In this document: in pieces, positions 38,016 through 49,483 of the stretch
How the letters are laid out: the number at the start of each line of letters is the position of its first letter
How positions within the stretch are numbered: position 1 is the first letter of the stretch
Assembly (NCBI GenBank): GCA_973895155.1
Contig: OZ316891.1
Span: 26,908,001 to 26,972,000, forward strand
Source: Marsupella aquatica
Lineage: Eukaryota > Marchantiophyta
Direction: 5' to 3'
DNA: 64,000 bases
The notes under the pieces: model-generated
Told to the model about the DNA's origin: nothing
What the model saw: only the letters and a program-made list of their open reading frames with translations
Database searches by the model: none
Program-made: the position numbers and the translations under genes

Positions 38016-40644
38016 CCCCATGCATTGCACAAAAAATATCATTGCATCAATATGTTCTTATATATACAAAAGCTCAATTGATTGGTAAAGATGTCCTTGT
38101 GAAAATCATATTGTTATGCAAAAGATGTTGTGAAGGAAAAATGTCATTATGTCCAAAAATTGTTGTGTAAATAATGTTGTTGCATTTAGGGTTTGGTTGC
38201 ATAAAATAAGTCTTGCTGCAAAAGATTTAGTTTTGTAAACAATAAATGGTTGCCATCTCATATCCCATGCTCTCGTGGTAGCACAAAGTGAGCAGTTTTT
38301 AGTTTTTAAATTTCATTTTAATTTTTGCTGTGCACTAAAACATGCAACTATCCCCTGTTGTTTTACTTCCCCATCTCTTCTTACTTTTCTCCATGTATTA
38401 AACTCTCCATGTGCCAATTTTTCTCTATCCTTCTGCTTATTGCTTGCCGTGTCTTTTGGGGAGTGTACTAATTATACTCCAATATTATCTCCATGATAAG
38501 AGACCAAAAAGTACATTCTAATTAGCTCCATAATCATTGTACCTTCAAGTACAATTGTCAGCAAGTGTAATTAGAGCATGTAAAGTGGTCAGATGAGCCT
38601 TGGTTTCTACCGTGGTCACAATCACGTACTTTTTAGTTTGCATGTGAGATAGAAATGAGGGGAGACACTTGGATGATTTTGGTATCATCCAATGGTCATT
38701 AAAAATCTTCTTTTCAATGGACGATCTGGATTCGTTCCTGCCTTTTTAGATATTCGTAAGCAAACGAAGCCCAGAAATGGGCGGGATTCCATATTATAGA
38801 AGTAGATTCCTGTCATGGTAGTAACCGAGAGAGCACAATTGTACGTCATGGTAGCTGAGGACAAGATGTATGCTGCATGGAGCTTATATGGCAAGCTTTT
38901 GCTAAAGTGTTGTGGTTTATACTGACTTTGGTTTTTGACAATCTTTATATTTGCTGCTCTCAGAAATCAACTATAGAGCAAGCCCTCAACTGGTAAAAAA
39001 GAAAGGTTGGTAAGACTTAATTTTAGATCAGTTCTATTTGGCAGATCGTGCAGACTCAACCATTGGATTGTCTCATGTTAAATGTACATGGTTCACTTAA
39101 CCCATGAGCAAAACGAGTGGCAATTTACTAGTTGAACAAAAAATGGTGGCATGATAGTAATTTGGCCAAACTAAGATGGCAATGTACCAATTCTCAGTTT
39201 CTGCCAAACATACAGTGGGATTTAAATGGAAAATTGTTTGGAATCGTATGCAGTGCATCTGCCAATGAGACAGGCACCAGGCCTTGTTTTCTCAGTGTCA
39301 GCCCTTTTGGGTAAATCGGTTCTGGTTTCTCCCAGGGTTTCTCCAAGGCTGGTTGCAAAACGTTTGTCACTCTTGTCTCAATATTGAAGAGTCTCTCTTG
39401 CCACTGACCTTTATGTTCATCCTGACAACTATCCTGTGGGGGTGCATTATTCTGAAAAGGGCACAAGTACAGTAGCTGGTTAACCAGCATTGAACATGAT
39501 ATTCTCTCCGCCTCTACCCTGCCCATGCAGAGTTTTTTTTATAATTTTCATAAATAGGCAACATACCTTATGCCAGGCAACTAAGGCGTTCAGCTATATT
39601 TTGCTTTTTCAAGTGGGCAAGAGAACTTATCCTAGGAAAGCAAGGTGTTCAACTATGCAGGTCATGGGAAGCTCAATCATTACAACAGGTTGGGTGACAT
39701 TTTCCCTGCCTGCCACTTTCCATTTAGGTGATAAATACAATGACGTTCACCATTTTCAAGTGTCAAGGCTTATTAGTGTGCAAAGGGCTTTGGTGAACCT
39801 CACTTTGGGATGAGGATAGGTACAAAAATTGGTCCATTAATGAAGCTTGAACTTTGCATTTATGTGTATCCCCTACCTTAAAATAACATTTCAAAAATGT
39901 AAAGACATACACCCTCATGTCTTAGCCTTGTGCACAATGGGCAGCAGGTGGTAAGTCAGGACCGGATCGACAGCAATTAATGAGTTTCCCAGGAAGCCTT
40001 CCCCTTGGGATGGGACTGAGGAACCCTGCCATTTTAATGACAAGAAACCTAAGAAAGATAGCACATAGGACCAGAGCAAGCAACAAGAAATAGGACAAGC
40101 CCATGCAAACATAGGACAACCCCATGCAGAGTTGTTTGGAAACTTTCTACCACCTTGAAGTTGCTGCTTTAAAAGTATGGGCGTTTAATAATGTGCCTCT
40201 GGAAAGAAATGATCTGTTTGTCCTCATTTCAAACTAAATGAATAAAATACCCTATTTCTGTGAATAAGTTAAAACAACTCATGTGGTTAAGCATATGGCA
40301 CTGCGGATGGGAGACGGAAGTCACGGAACCAGGATGAGGATTTGTCCTGTTTTATGTCAGGAGTGACAGCTGTAATGCTCTGAGCCTTGTTTGCACTAAT
40401 AACATTCTTTAATTAGAAGAAAAACAGAACCAGAATGAGGAAGTAAATCTGACCTCACCTAATAGTACTATTTCATTGAGTTTAAAAAGAGGGGTTTTGG
40501 TGTTTTCACACATTTGCAAGGCATTGTTATGTAAGTCTGATTAAACCACCACTAGAGATGACAATAACCTGGTTACACCAGGTTTCACCATGAATAATAT
40601 TCTTTCCTGAATTTGTGGAGCAATATGGAAGAGAAGATCGAGAC

Positions 40645-40795
40645 TAAAGTGAAAAAGAAAGAATTATTGGACACTTCCCCTTATATATGGTTAGTGGCAG
40701 TTTAAAAGTACTAAGGTGACTGAAGTGAAAAGGAAGAATTATTGGACACTTCCCCTTATATATGGCTAGTGGCAGTTTAAAAAGTACTAAAGTCA
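40645..40795. repeat. Tandem duplication, about 75 bp
   Basis: Two copies of 'agtgaaaa.g(a)aagaattattgg', 'acacttccccttatatatgg', '.tagtggcagtttaaaa' are present. Confidence 0.9.
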
Positions 40796-41484
40796 GTATT
40801 CGTGCTTTCCTGGTTTTGTTTACACCACCCAAATTTGCAGCAAATGGATTTGGAGGGGTATTCCTGGTGAGTGCTTCGACCAAATCTTTTAACAACTGGA
40901 TGTGGCGAATATTTTCTGGTTAGTGTTTTGAGAACACAACTTTTCAGCGAGTGGGTGTGGAGAGTGTTCCTGGTCAGTAGTTAGAGCACCCAAGTTTTCA
41001 GCAACTGGATGTGGAGGGCATACTTGGTTAGAGATTAAACCACCCAAATTTTCAGCACATGGATGTGGTGAGCTGGTACTTATTAATCATCACAATCTCC
41101 TCCCATGGTACAATATACCCGATTATTTGGGATTCTCATACAGTCAATCCAGTTCATTCTGATAATATTATCTCAAACCGTTCACAAAGCCGTTAGGGCC
41201 GGGGGGGGGGGAGAAACGGTCATTCATCACAATTATTTGTCCTCCAGTTTTCATGCAAATCAAAATTAGAACATCAGTACTTCTAAGCAACCATATCAAT
41301 TTATTTGTTTCTAGATATGGGAAATAATTATGTATTTTTACAGGCAGTGCCCACTGTCCAAATATGTATTTAACATACAGTGTCCAGTGTGTGCTCAGCC
41401 TGGCTACCGTATCGTAATGTACTTCAAAAGTCCTAAACTATAACAATGTCACAACATCATCTACATTATTTGGACCTACATCCT

Positions 41485-41575
41485 CGAGGTTCAACCAGCG
41501 AGAAATTCATTACAGTAGCTGAATGCCTCTAAGGTTCAATCAGCGAGAAATTAATTACAATAGCTGAATGCCTCA
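41485..41575. repeat. Tandem duplication, about 45 bp
   Basis: Two copies of 'aggttcaa(c/t)cagcgagaaatt' followed by 'attaca(g/a)tagctgaatgcct' lie just downstream of the glucosidase gene. Confidence 0.9.
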
Positions 41576-41839
41576 AATAAAGCACTGGAATGCAAGAATT
41601 GTTGTAGATTCCTGGCCAGAAAATAATTGCAGCTTGCTTGTTGCTGCTCTGACTCAACTACTCGGAGCTATGAGCTAATCTAAACGAATATATGGCTCTG
41701 GCCAAAAACCTACGTAGGACCCATGCAATTTATTTTGACTGGATCCATTTTAATTAGAGCTACTGGAGCTTACTACCTGTGAAACGTGAATGGCAATTCG
41801 TCCCTTCAACGGGATCTAGTCACTTCCGAGAGATACCCT

Positions 41840-44407
41840 TCAAAGATACATCTCTCCCATGATGAGAACGATCAAAGCTGACCATCCTGTAAAGGGGTGA
41901 GCACCCTGCCCTTTACCCTGAGCAGCGTTGTCATAATTTTCCCAGATATATCCAGTTTCGTGGAACCGCTGTACAATGTTCCTGATGAGATTGTGTCGGA
42001 ATTTTTTGTACAAAGCTGCTGCATGGGTACTGTAAGGCCCCGAATCCTGTGCATAGCTATGCAGGGCAGATAGAACAAGGTAGTTTATGTTAATCCAAAC
42101 TGGACCTCTCCAGTAAGGAGCCTCAAACTCAGAGTTGTATTTCATGTAAATGGAGCTAGTTGTTGCTAATGAGCGTAGACCATAATCGGTCCACAATAAA
42201 TCTGGTGATTCTAGCATCTCTAAATGGTCACGTAGAATTGAAGAATCCTTGGGAATTAGTCCCATGAGGAAGGGGAATAAGCTGTTCAGACCAAATTGTG
42301 GAATCCAACCCAATTTAGGAGCCTCCAGCACCTCTCTGCGGAGCACTCTTTGTGAGAGACCTGTCACCTCATCCTCAACGTTCTTCCATCTCAACTCGAT
42401 ATTTTCAGAGTGATATCCATAGTCAACATACCTACCTGTCGCCGTGTCATAATGAAGCTCATTGAGGCGGGTCAGATTTGAAAGTACCCTGAAGGTCTTG
42501 TCATAGGTTTCAGTGGATGCAGAAATTACTCGAGCAAACAAGGACATGGACTCAGCTGCAAATGCTATCCAACAGCGAAGGTCCACATGTCTCTCATCAT
42601 CAGTGGGATGAGAAGCCCTAGGATAATCATCCAAGCCCGAAGTCAAGCACTTGGGATTCAACTCAACATCTGTGTCAGCATCTCTTCCGTGCCAGTAATA
42701 TGAATCTGGCTCCTTACCAGGTTGGCTTGTGAGGAACCACTCGAACCAGACATCAAGTCTGGGAAATATGGCCTTGAAAAATTCAGCATCTTCCTTTGTT
42801 GCGAGACCCTTCTTCTTGTCAGATTCAAACTTTTTGGCAAGGAATTTCAATACCAGCATGAGTGCGGGGGGATTTGCGTTGTCAGTGTATTGGTTGATGT
42901 ACAGGGCAGGAACCCTGCTCAATGCCTCCTCACCCAAGATTAGCTCACGCGGAATCCAGCCATTGACGTTTATTAAATCCAACCAGTTTGCAATGATCTC
43001 CATACTAATACTTCGATCCCAACGACTTACCAGAAGTTGATGAAAGCCTTCATCCCACAGAAAACCTCGAGGAAAAACAGATCGGCTGGGAACCGCAGTG
43101 TACAGGCTAGAGGGCCAATAGTCCCAGTGATCGTTACTTTTTGAGGTAGAGTCACGAAATTCAGAGGGGATGGCAACCCGGCTTTGCCCATAGAAATAGC
43201 CGATACCCCCCAGCATGTTGCTGAGTGCAACCCTCGCAGTTTCGAGTTCCTTCTCCCCGTCTACCTTCTCCTGAAGTTGAAATGTATCGCGGAATCTGTC
43301 TTCAAATGCAAGCTCCTTCTTTGCTATTCTCTTGTCAAGGGCAGCTGCTGTCAAATTCTCGACCCGTGACTGAACCCCGGCCGAGTCATTCCTAACTCCC
43401 GACACAAAAACAAGATCTGCCTCAAACGGCAGTGCTCCTGTCAACTGGATGACACCAATGTTGGAATGTTTCGCTGAAGAGTCCGGCAATCTCGAGTGGC
43501 CCTCTTCGTCCAAAGCCTCCTGCACGACGTGTGTCAGGGTGGACATCGACTGGTGCTGTAATCCAACGTAATTCATCCTCACGCCCTCCTGCTTGAATTT
43601 AGCATGCAATTGCCAGTCTCCGATCCCGTCACTAGAACCACTCGCAAAAGGGGCATCTGCACGAGTTGTAAGTACGTGATCTTCCGGCCACAACTTGACT
43701 TCAGATCCTGATTCTTCTGCAACGTAGAAGAATACTGATTGTGTCTTGCTCTCACTCTCCGTCCACGGCAAGGCATCGTTTTCGGCTTCCACTTTGATTC
43801 GGGCTACCCAATCTCCTCCAAAGCCACTGCCTTGTTCAGCGCTTTTGAGAAAGTGCGTCGTCACAACCACACCTTGATCGACCAACACTTGCCGCCCATA
43901 CGAAGACCCGTCGTGCCGGATCCAGCTATACCTCGTCATATCATCGTCGATATCGCAATAGTGGCGCAGTGTCTCTTTCCCATTCTGAAGACTATTCCAC
44001 ATGAGGCCTGCGATCAGCGACTGCGGAGCCCTGGATCGAATGCCCATGTAACAGAATGGGCGATAAGTCCCCCAAAATAAGCGCTCGCGGTGCTCTCCAC
44101 CAAATTGGGGTAGATCGGAGACCCGCGGGACAGGAAGGGGAGTGAGCGTCCTTCTCTTACCCTTCTCCATGATCTGCAGGTCGACGACAGGATCATCAGC
44201 TGCAGCAGTACACGACGGGCTTCCCATGGTTGGAAAGCCTAAGCCTAAGTAAGCTTCACCAACCGCTTCACGAACAGCAACGCCAGACCGACGCCTCAGA
44301 AACGACCCCGAGCAGAACGAGAAAATCGTCTCAGCTGCTGCAGAGGTCGCCACTCTGCTGAAAGAATTTCTCGACAACCTGAACGGATCGCTGGAACGAA
44401 GGAACAT
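41840..44407 (-). CDS. GCS1: Mannosyl-oligosaccharide glucosidase (glucosidase I), GH63, intronless
   Basis: One uninterrupted frame of 855 residues matches plant alpha-glucosidase I, which removes the outermost alpha-1,2-glucose from Glc3Man9GlcNAc2 N-glycans in the ER. Homology starts near residue 88 (LTPLPVPRVSDLPQFGGEH, FWGTYRP) and runs to the end (HPFTGWSALIVLIMGEMYL). Signature strings are FPRGFLWDEGFH (445-456), SGLDDYPRASHP (590-601), EAPYWRGPVWIN (762-773) and YIWENYDNAAQGKGQGAHPF (820-839). They cover the expected acid and base regions of the (alpha/alpha)6 barrel. Length agrees with Arabidopsis GCS1 (about 850). Two oddities stand out. The N-terminal 87 residues are Arg/Ser/Ala-rich with no clear membrane anchor, although glucosidase I is normally a type II ER membrane protein. 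The gene also has no introns, whereas from memory the Arabidopsis gene has many. M61 is an alternative start. Confidence 0.95.
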   Translation of the reverse strand: MFLRSSDPFRLSRNSFSRVATSAAAETIFSFCSGSFLRRRSGVAVREAVGEAYLGLGFPTMGSPSCTAAADDPVVDLQIMEKGKRRTLTPLPVPRVSDLPQFGGEHRERLFWGTYRPFCYMGIRSRAPQSLIAGLMWNSLQNGKETLRHYCDIDDDMTRYSWIRHDGSSYGRQVLVDQGVVVTTHFLKSAEQGSGFGGDWVARIKVEAENDALPWTESESKTQSVFFYVAEESGSEVKLWPEDHVLTTRADAPFASGSSDGIGDWQLHAKFKQEGVRMNYVGLQHQSMSTLTHVVQEALDEEGHSRLPDSSAKHSNIGVIQLTGALPFEADLVFVSGVRNDSAGVQSRVENLTAAALDKRIAKKELAFEDRFRDTFQLQEKVDGEKELETARVALSNMLGGIGYFYGQSRVAIPSEFRDSTSKSNDHWDYWPSSLYTAVPSRSVFPRGFLWDEGFHQLLVSRWDRSISMEIIANWLDLINVNGWIPRELILGEEALSRVPALYINQYTDNANPPALMLVLKFLAKKFESDKKKGLATKEDAEFFKAIFPRLDVWFEWFLTSQPGKEPDSYYWHGRDADTDVELNPKCLTSGLDDYPRASHPTDDERHVDLRCWIAFAAESMSLFARVISASTETYDKTFRVLSNLTRLNELHYDTATGRYVDYGYHSENIELRWKNVEDEVTGLSQRVLRREVLEAPKLGWIPQFGLNSLFPFLMGLIPKDSSILRDHLEMLESPDLLWTDYGLRSLATTSSIYMKYNSEFEAPYWRGPVWININYLVLSALHSYAQDSGPYSTHAAALYKKFRHNLIRNIVQRFHETGYIWENYDNAAQGKGQGAHPFTGWSALIVLIMGEMYL

Positions 44408-45627
44408 ATCTATTAAGGAGAGGGAAAATTGAATCCGATCTATAAATACATTTCGATCGAGAACGATCCATGAACGATGGACACGGTAAAACCACTTTTC
44501 ATTGCATTGCCTTCATCAATCGTGAGAAGATACCCCGTACTATTTGACGCCGCCGAGCCCATCAATCATCATCAATATATTATAACAAACAAATCCTCAG
44601 TCTGGTCACTGATGACCAACCCGAACTGCCCTCGCAGAGGAACAGTAGGAGTAGTCTTTCTTCTCTCCCCTACCGTCGTCCTACGGCTGGATCACAGAGG
44701 TGCACAGGAAACTCATTCCGATTTCTTTCATTCACCGATTGGTGCGTGCAGAGAATCGGAACGGGTGGCAAACCACGTATGGAAGGACGCGCAAACTAAC
44801 ATGCTCGACAGTAAGTAATCTCGCGGGATATCTGGGGGTACACGCCTCTTCAACTGTAGAAGGTGCTGCGGCCTCCCTTCAACTTGTCCAGTGGCCACCA
44901 ACCCACTGCCTTCTGAGCGGCTACAGAGGCCTAGAAAGCCGAACCACCAGCGGAGTCCAAACGATGACTAGACCTCCACTGAGTCCAACACAGTCCCGTA
45001 GCACCTTCCACTGATGGAATTGGCGAAGGAGACTGGGGCATTGTTGACGTACAGCAAAGGGCGCACTGAACCAGCAAGAAAGTAACGTACATTGGTGCGG
45101 TGAACCAGAGAGATGCGCAGAATTACGTACAAGCCAGGCAGGGCGCATTTGTGTAGGACAAGAAAGGTGACTCCGTGTACCTCGTGTCACATGTTTTCTT
45201 CGGGTTTTCTATTGTCCTCTGTGGTTTCTCTGGTTCTCTTTGGTCCTCTCTGTATATTTTCTTTGGGACTTTGGTGGTCCGAATCTCTGCATCATTTTCT
45301 ATCCTTTTCCTTTGGTCTTTTCTCAACAGTGTTGTCTCGTTGTTCTCTAGACTTTGGTGACACTTGTTGGTTCAGTAAAGTCTTTCACTCGTTTGGATTT
45401 TGACTAACCGAGAAAGAAAGGCTAGCAATTGGCTGATTCATATATCAAAGCAATGGTACCAAATCGCCAACAATGTGCTGCGTACTACTTACCAGTAAAA
45501 CTTATTGCTTACTTAGTCCAGATTGTGGGGCGCATATTAAACGCGTTTGAGATTTTTTCTACACCAGCCAATCGGTGCACGCATGTCCAAATAAGTAGTC
45601 CAGCCAATCGGACATGCGTGTTGAACA
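44408..45627. other. Glucosidase upstream region
   Basis: This is the probable promoter and 5' leader of the glucosidase. Any upstream anchor-encoding exon would have to lie here; I could not see one. At 45560-45620 'agccaatcgg' recurs. Open frames are short and featureless. Confidence 0.4.
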
Positions 45628-45816
45628 CAGCGGTTGCTTTTGAAGAGCTACGTGGACACGGTTCTCGACAGCGGTCTCCTCCTTGTACTCTACTCCAATC
45701 AAGGGGTAACAGTCAATCGCGGAGGCTGGGTTACTGATACAGCGGTTACTCTTGAAGAGCTACGTGGACACGGTTGTCGAAAGCGGTCTCCTTATTGTAC
45801 TCTAATCTAATCAATG
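45628..45816. repeat. Direct repeat pair, about 75 bp each
   Basis: Copies of 'cagcggttgcttttgaagag' and 'ctacgtggacacggtt(c/g)tcg', 'a.agcggtctcct' start at about 45629 and 45740, separated by about 35 bp. Confidence 0.85.
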
Positions 45817-45944
45817 AGCAAAACACGCGATTTTGCACTCTGCCTTGCCTTTCGTAGAAACGAAAGGAGAGCAGAGTACAAATCTTGTTTCCTTTGGTTT
45901 GCTGAAGCCGATAGGGCCGCAGTACTTCTTGATTTTGTCTTCTT

Positions 45945-46430
45945 TTAAACCAAATCGGAGAAAGATTTTATTGCGCGGTTTAGAGAATCTTCTCCAAATA
46001 GGATAGGAGGATTGCAGGAGAAGATTTTATTGCGCAGTCTCCTATTTGCCGAGTGATCCACTGATATATCCAAACAGGAGAGGAGAATTTGGGCGATACA
46101 GGGTGGTTGAGAGTCTTTATTACCTTTCAGAAGACGACACAGGGCTTCAGACAAAAAAACACGATGGTATTCACTGGTCTTGTCAAGAATTGTAGGAAGC
46201 CAGGGACATACATTTCCAGTATCACAATTGCTGCTTTTTCCTTTGTAGACCCTTTCAAGGTTATGCATCACTGGTCTTGTCAAAGAATTGTAGGGATCTT
46301 TGAGGACCAAATCAGGTTCAAGAGCAACTATCTCTGGTTTTGTCAAGGATTGTAGAACACTTGGGATCTTTCTGTGCAGCTGCCCAGAAAGGATCACGAA
46401 ACATATCCCTTTTGCTTGCACGTTGTACAT
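45945..46430 (-). other. 161-codon ORF with internal repeats, unrecognised
   Basis: An ATG frame (MYNVQAKGICFVILSGQ...) of 161 residues has no recognised domain. Its middle is built on a degenerate DNA repeat ('tcttgacaa.acca' near 46180, 46275 and 46340; protein SLTKPEI, SLTRPVM, LDKTSEY). The downstream part overlaps a duplicated 'gagaagattttattgcgc' segment near 45955 and 46018. It may be a transposon relic or chance; a second featureless frame lies at 46492-46737 minus. Confidence 0.2.
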
Positions 46431-46737
46431 GCCTTAAGACACCATTCTCACAAATCGGACAGCTAATTCACGCACAGCCCTGGTACGAGTTCTACCACTT
46501 CCTGCCAGTGCTACTGGTTAATGGACCTCGCATCACTGGTATGAACATAGCACCTATCTGGGAGCCACCAATAGTTAGATCAAGTTTATTGGAAAACATT
46601 TGGAGAACTCCCCTAAATAGTCTCTGACAGCCCTCGTAAATGCCATAAGACGAGACCAAGTGATCAAATTTTACATAGAAATACTGACATTGACAAGCAT
46701 GACAAGAACAAGGGACAGAGTGTGTACAGCAAGACAC

Positions 46738-47761
46738 AAGTGGTCATGGAGCATCATTTCACGAAGTCCATCCAAAGGCATTCATGCAAGATCAGGCAGT
46801 CGACCCCCACACGGAATTAACTTGTAGGGTTGCACACAAGCTCTGATCCCAGCTATATGTTTCATCTACTGTCTTGGCCTACTGATTTCGTTTCAGAGTG
46901 AATTTTTTTATTTTGCTGACCTTCACATTTTCATGTCGCAAGGTCGCACAACCCACAAATACGTGGACCAAGATTTTGCAGCCAAGACATCCTAACTTGC
47001 ATCGATAACTAAACCACCTGTCTTTTTGGTGATGCTACAAAACTCTTTCTTACTCACCTGTGAGAAGAACCAATCAACTGACAAATACGTTGTTTACGTG
47101 CTCTGGGTTTTACTGTAGCCTTCACTTGTCATATATGTGAAGGACGGGTTATTACGACGCAGTCATGCTCCCCAAAATGAGCACTGGCTAGTTCAAAATC
47201 AAGGCATCTGTCGGGGATAATCTTGAGCAGTTCAACCATACAGGAGGGACAGCTAGCAAACGGTTATCCAAAACACTGATTCACGCTATGAGCATTAAAT
47301 ATCCACAACATCCTCCGATGGCTTGTAATTGACCGTGACTCATACCAGAGCCAAAGACCACATTCAAATTGAGCACCGACTATGAGAAACAGAACTCTGA
47401 GGTGCACTTGGAATCTAAAAGCTAGTACTCAGGCAGTTGAAACCAGCTCTAATTGATGTGAGGAGTGCCATTTAACATTGTCGTAAGCACTCCAAGTAGC
47501 CATCCTTCTTAAGCTTCGATTTGACTTCTTAAACAAGGCCAATCGCTGCTGCATCCAAGATTGACATTAAAGTGCAAGGAAAGAAACCTTCGGAAGCTCT
47601 TTAGCAGCTCTTTGTAGATACATACTATCACAGGTACTGTTTCAAAGTGAATCATGCGAGTGGAGTTCAGAGGTTAGCATAAACATGAAAGTTTGCATCC
47701 TTCCAAGGAATGCCAGGCCAACCGAAGTCGACGAAGGTACTCGAGCAGCTATTATTTGCAG
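46738..47761. other. Interval with no visible gene
   Basis: I see no coding exon or repeat here. The right end should be the 3' untranslated region of the mS35-like gene. Confidence 0.45.
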
Positions 47762-49483
47762 CTACTTTGGAATTAGTCTCCTTCGAGGTCTGACAGTCTC
47801 TCTTTTCAAAAAGACCTTTTCCAGCTCATTCAGACCTCGATGACTGCCATCTGGTTGAGCAATAAAACGCTTTCCACCTCTCCTCCCTCTCTTTCCTTCT
47901 TCCCCTAGCTCCTCCACCAAGTAGCTCCAGCCTCCAACTGGCCTTTGACGACTAGTGTTGTCTGTCTTGATAATACCGGCCATCTGTTCACAATTAAACC
48001 GTAGCAGTCAACATGCAAACAGATATATAGATAAAGGTCAACCACAAGCACTTTACAACACAAACTAGCAACTAGACCACAGACATGAGTTTCAGCACGA
48101 AGGATGAATTACCGCCACCCACAAATCACCTCAATCATCCTCAGAAAGATACTTAATGTACATCTGAATTTTTTCTACAACGCAACACAATAACTATTTC
48201 CCAACACTATTTTTTCTGGGTAACCTGAAAAATTAATTCACACTGAAACGTACCTGCATCTTATTGAAATTCATTCGCTGCACAAACTCCTCCACCATCA
48301 TCTTCTCCTCCTTTGCAGAAGCCTCATCCATAGTTTGATCTGCAGCCTTCACAGATCCTTCCCAGCCCTCTGGCTGCACAATGAAGTCAGGCTTTGTCGA
48401 TGGAAGAATGGAATGGTGTTCATTATCTGCTTTGTCATACGCCCTGCTCTCACCCCAAGTATAGCAGAGAACTCAATAGGCACATCTCATGCTTGAATTA
48501 CAACGAGGAATCATCAAACCCAACTCATGCACTCGTCTCTGATGACTTGCCATCAAACCAAGTGTTCTGGGATACTTAAGGCGGTGGAAATAACTTGATG
48601 CTTAGAGGCACTGGACGTATCAAACTTTCATCCACCGCTAGTATTCCGGAACCTTAGGATGGTTGATGCTGTGCTTATATATAAAAGACACCTGATTTCA
48701 ACTTTAGGGTTTAGGGTTTAGGGTTTAGGGTCTGTAACAAAGCTTGGGGTACAGAATCGAACTCTCAGAACAAATTTCTACTCGGGCACTGTTTGAACTC
48801 ATTGATCCACTCCACCATTCTTTCGTTAGTGAAGAGATCCGCAATGATTCCTTGGAAGTATTATGAGATACAGTCAGTTCATCCTACCCATGAACCTTCT
48901 CAAATGCTTGCTCAATATCCTCCGCTAGCGTCTTGCCCTGCTTCACCGCCTCTTTCTCCAAATCCTTGAGCCACAAAATGGCATGGACTCTCTGTTTGCG
49001 AATCCTGTACGTCTCAGCCAATTTATCTAGCATCTCTGGACCCGGATTGTCAGAATAGGCCTTCCACATTTTCTCCTTGGACTCGTCGGATAAGCGGGGT
49101 GCTTTGAAATCCGGAGGCACCCCGGCAAAAACGTAATCCATCGGCTCATTCTCTACATCCTCGTCATTAACCTCCATTATCTTTCCCTTCCTTCGCCTGG
49201 GCTTCTCATCCGCATCCTCGTCCTCTGCATCCTTGTCCTTGCCATCGCCATTCCCTGCCCCACCTCGCCCGACGGCTTGCAACGAGAAACCACTCCCGTG
49301 AATTCCCCGTCGGCCATCATGGATCACTGACCTTCTTCTCCCTCCGAAGAGGTCAGATAGATAACTCGTCGCATCCGCACACGAAACCGCCGTTACATCA
49401 GCAGGGAAGGCAACAGTCGAAGAATTGGACAGCCGCAGGAGCGCTCTCGCCCAACGGCGGGTTGGGCGAGAGAGATGCTGCAT
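47762..49483 (-). CDS. Mitochondrial ribosomal small-subunit protein, S24/S35 (mS35) type
   Basis: Three exons join in phase: 49483-48888, 48443-48254 and 47983-47762, giving 335 residues. The first 25 residues (MQHLSRPTRRWARALLRLSN) are Arg/Ser/Leu-rich without acidic residues, a typical mitochondrial presequence. A charged, disordered stretch (about 75-105) precedes the conserved region. There, YRIRKQRVHAILWLKDLEKE, FIVQPEGWEGSVKAAD, EEFVQRMNFNKMQ and LNELEKVFLKRETVRPRRR match, from memory, the Arabidopsis 'ribosomal protein S24/S35, mitochondrial' proteins. The product should be part of the mitoribosome small subunit. The exon 1 to 2 join (GG|G codon at HG|AYDK) was chosen because it alone keeps frame. 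Intron 1 carries telomere-type boxes. Confidence 0.82.
48704..48731 (-). promoter_or_regulatory. Telo-box cluster, (CCCTAAA)4 in gene sense
   Basis: Four consecutive TTTAGGG units read on the plus strand, so in the sense of the mS35-like gene they are CCCTAAA repeats inside intron 1. Single telo-boxes (AAACCCTAA) are known in plant promoters and leaders of ribosomal-protein and translation genes. Position and orientation fit a regulatory role, although a fossil telomere-repair insertion gives the same sequence. Confidence 0.6.

Larger units (their letters stand above)
38016..41839. other. Gene-free interval and glucosidase 3' flank
   Basis: No gene is supported. A 110-codon frame at 39194-39526 minus (EKPEPIYPKGLTLRKQGLV region) looks somewhat protein-like but has no known motif. 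Two tandem duplications lie near the right end and are listed separately. The last few hundred bases should hold the glucosidase 3' untranslated region. Confidence 0.45.

Noticed and set aside
36128-38032. Several minus-strand open frames rich in Ser, Phe and Leu
   Set aside because: They are translations of the roughly 19-bp minisatellite; open frames persist only because the unit has few stops in some frames.
48704-48731. Possible chromosome end or internal telomere
   Set aside because: Only four TTTAGGG units are present, inside an intron with normal gene sequence on both sides.
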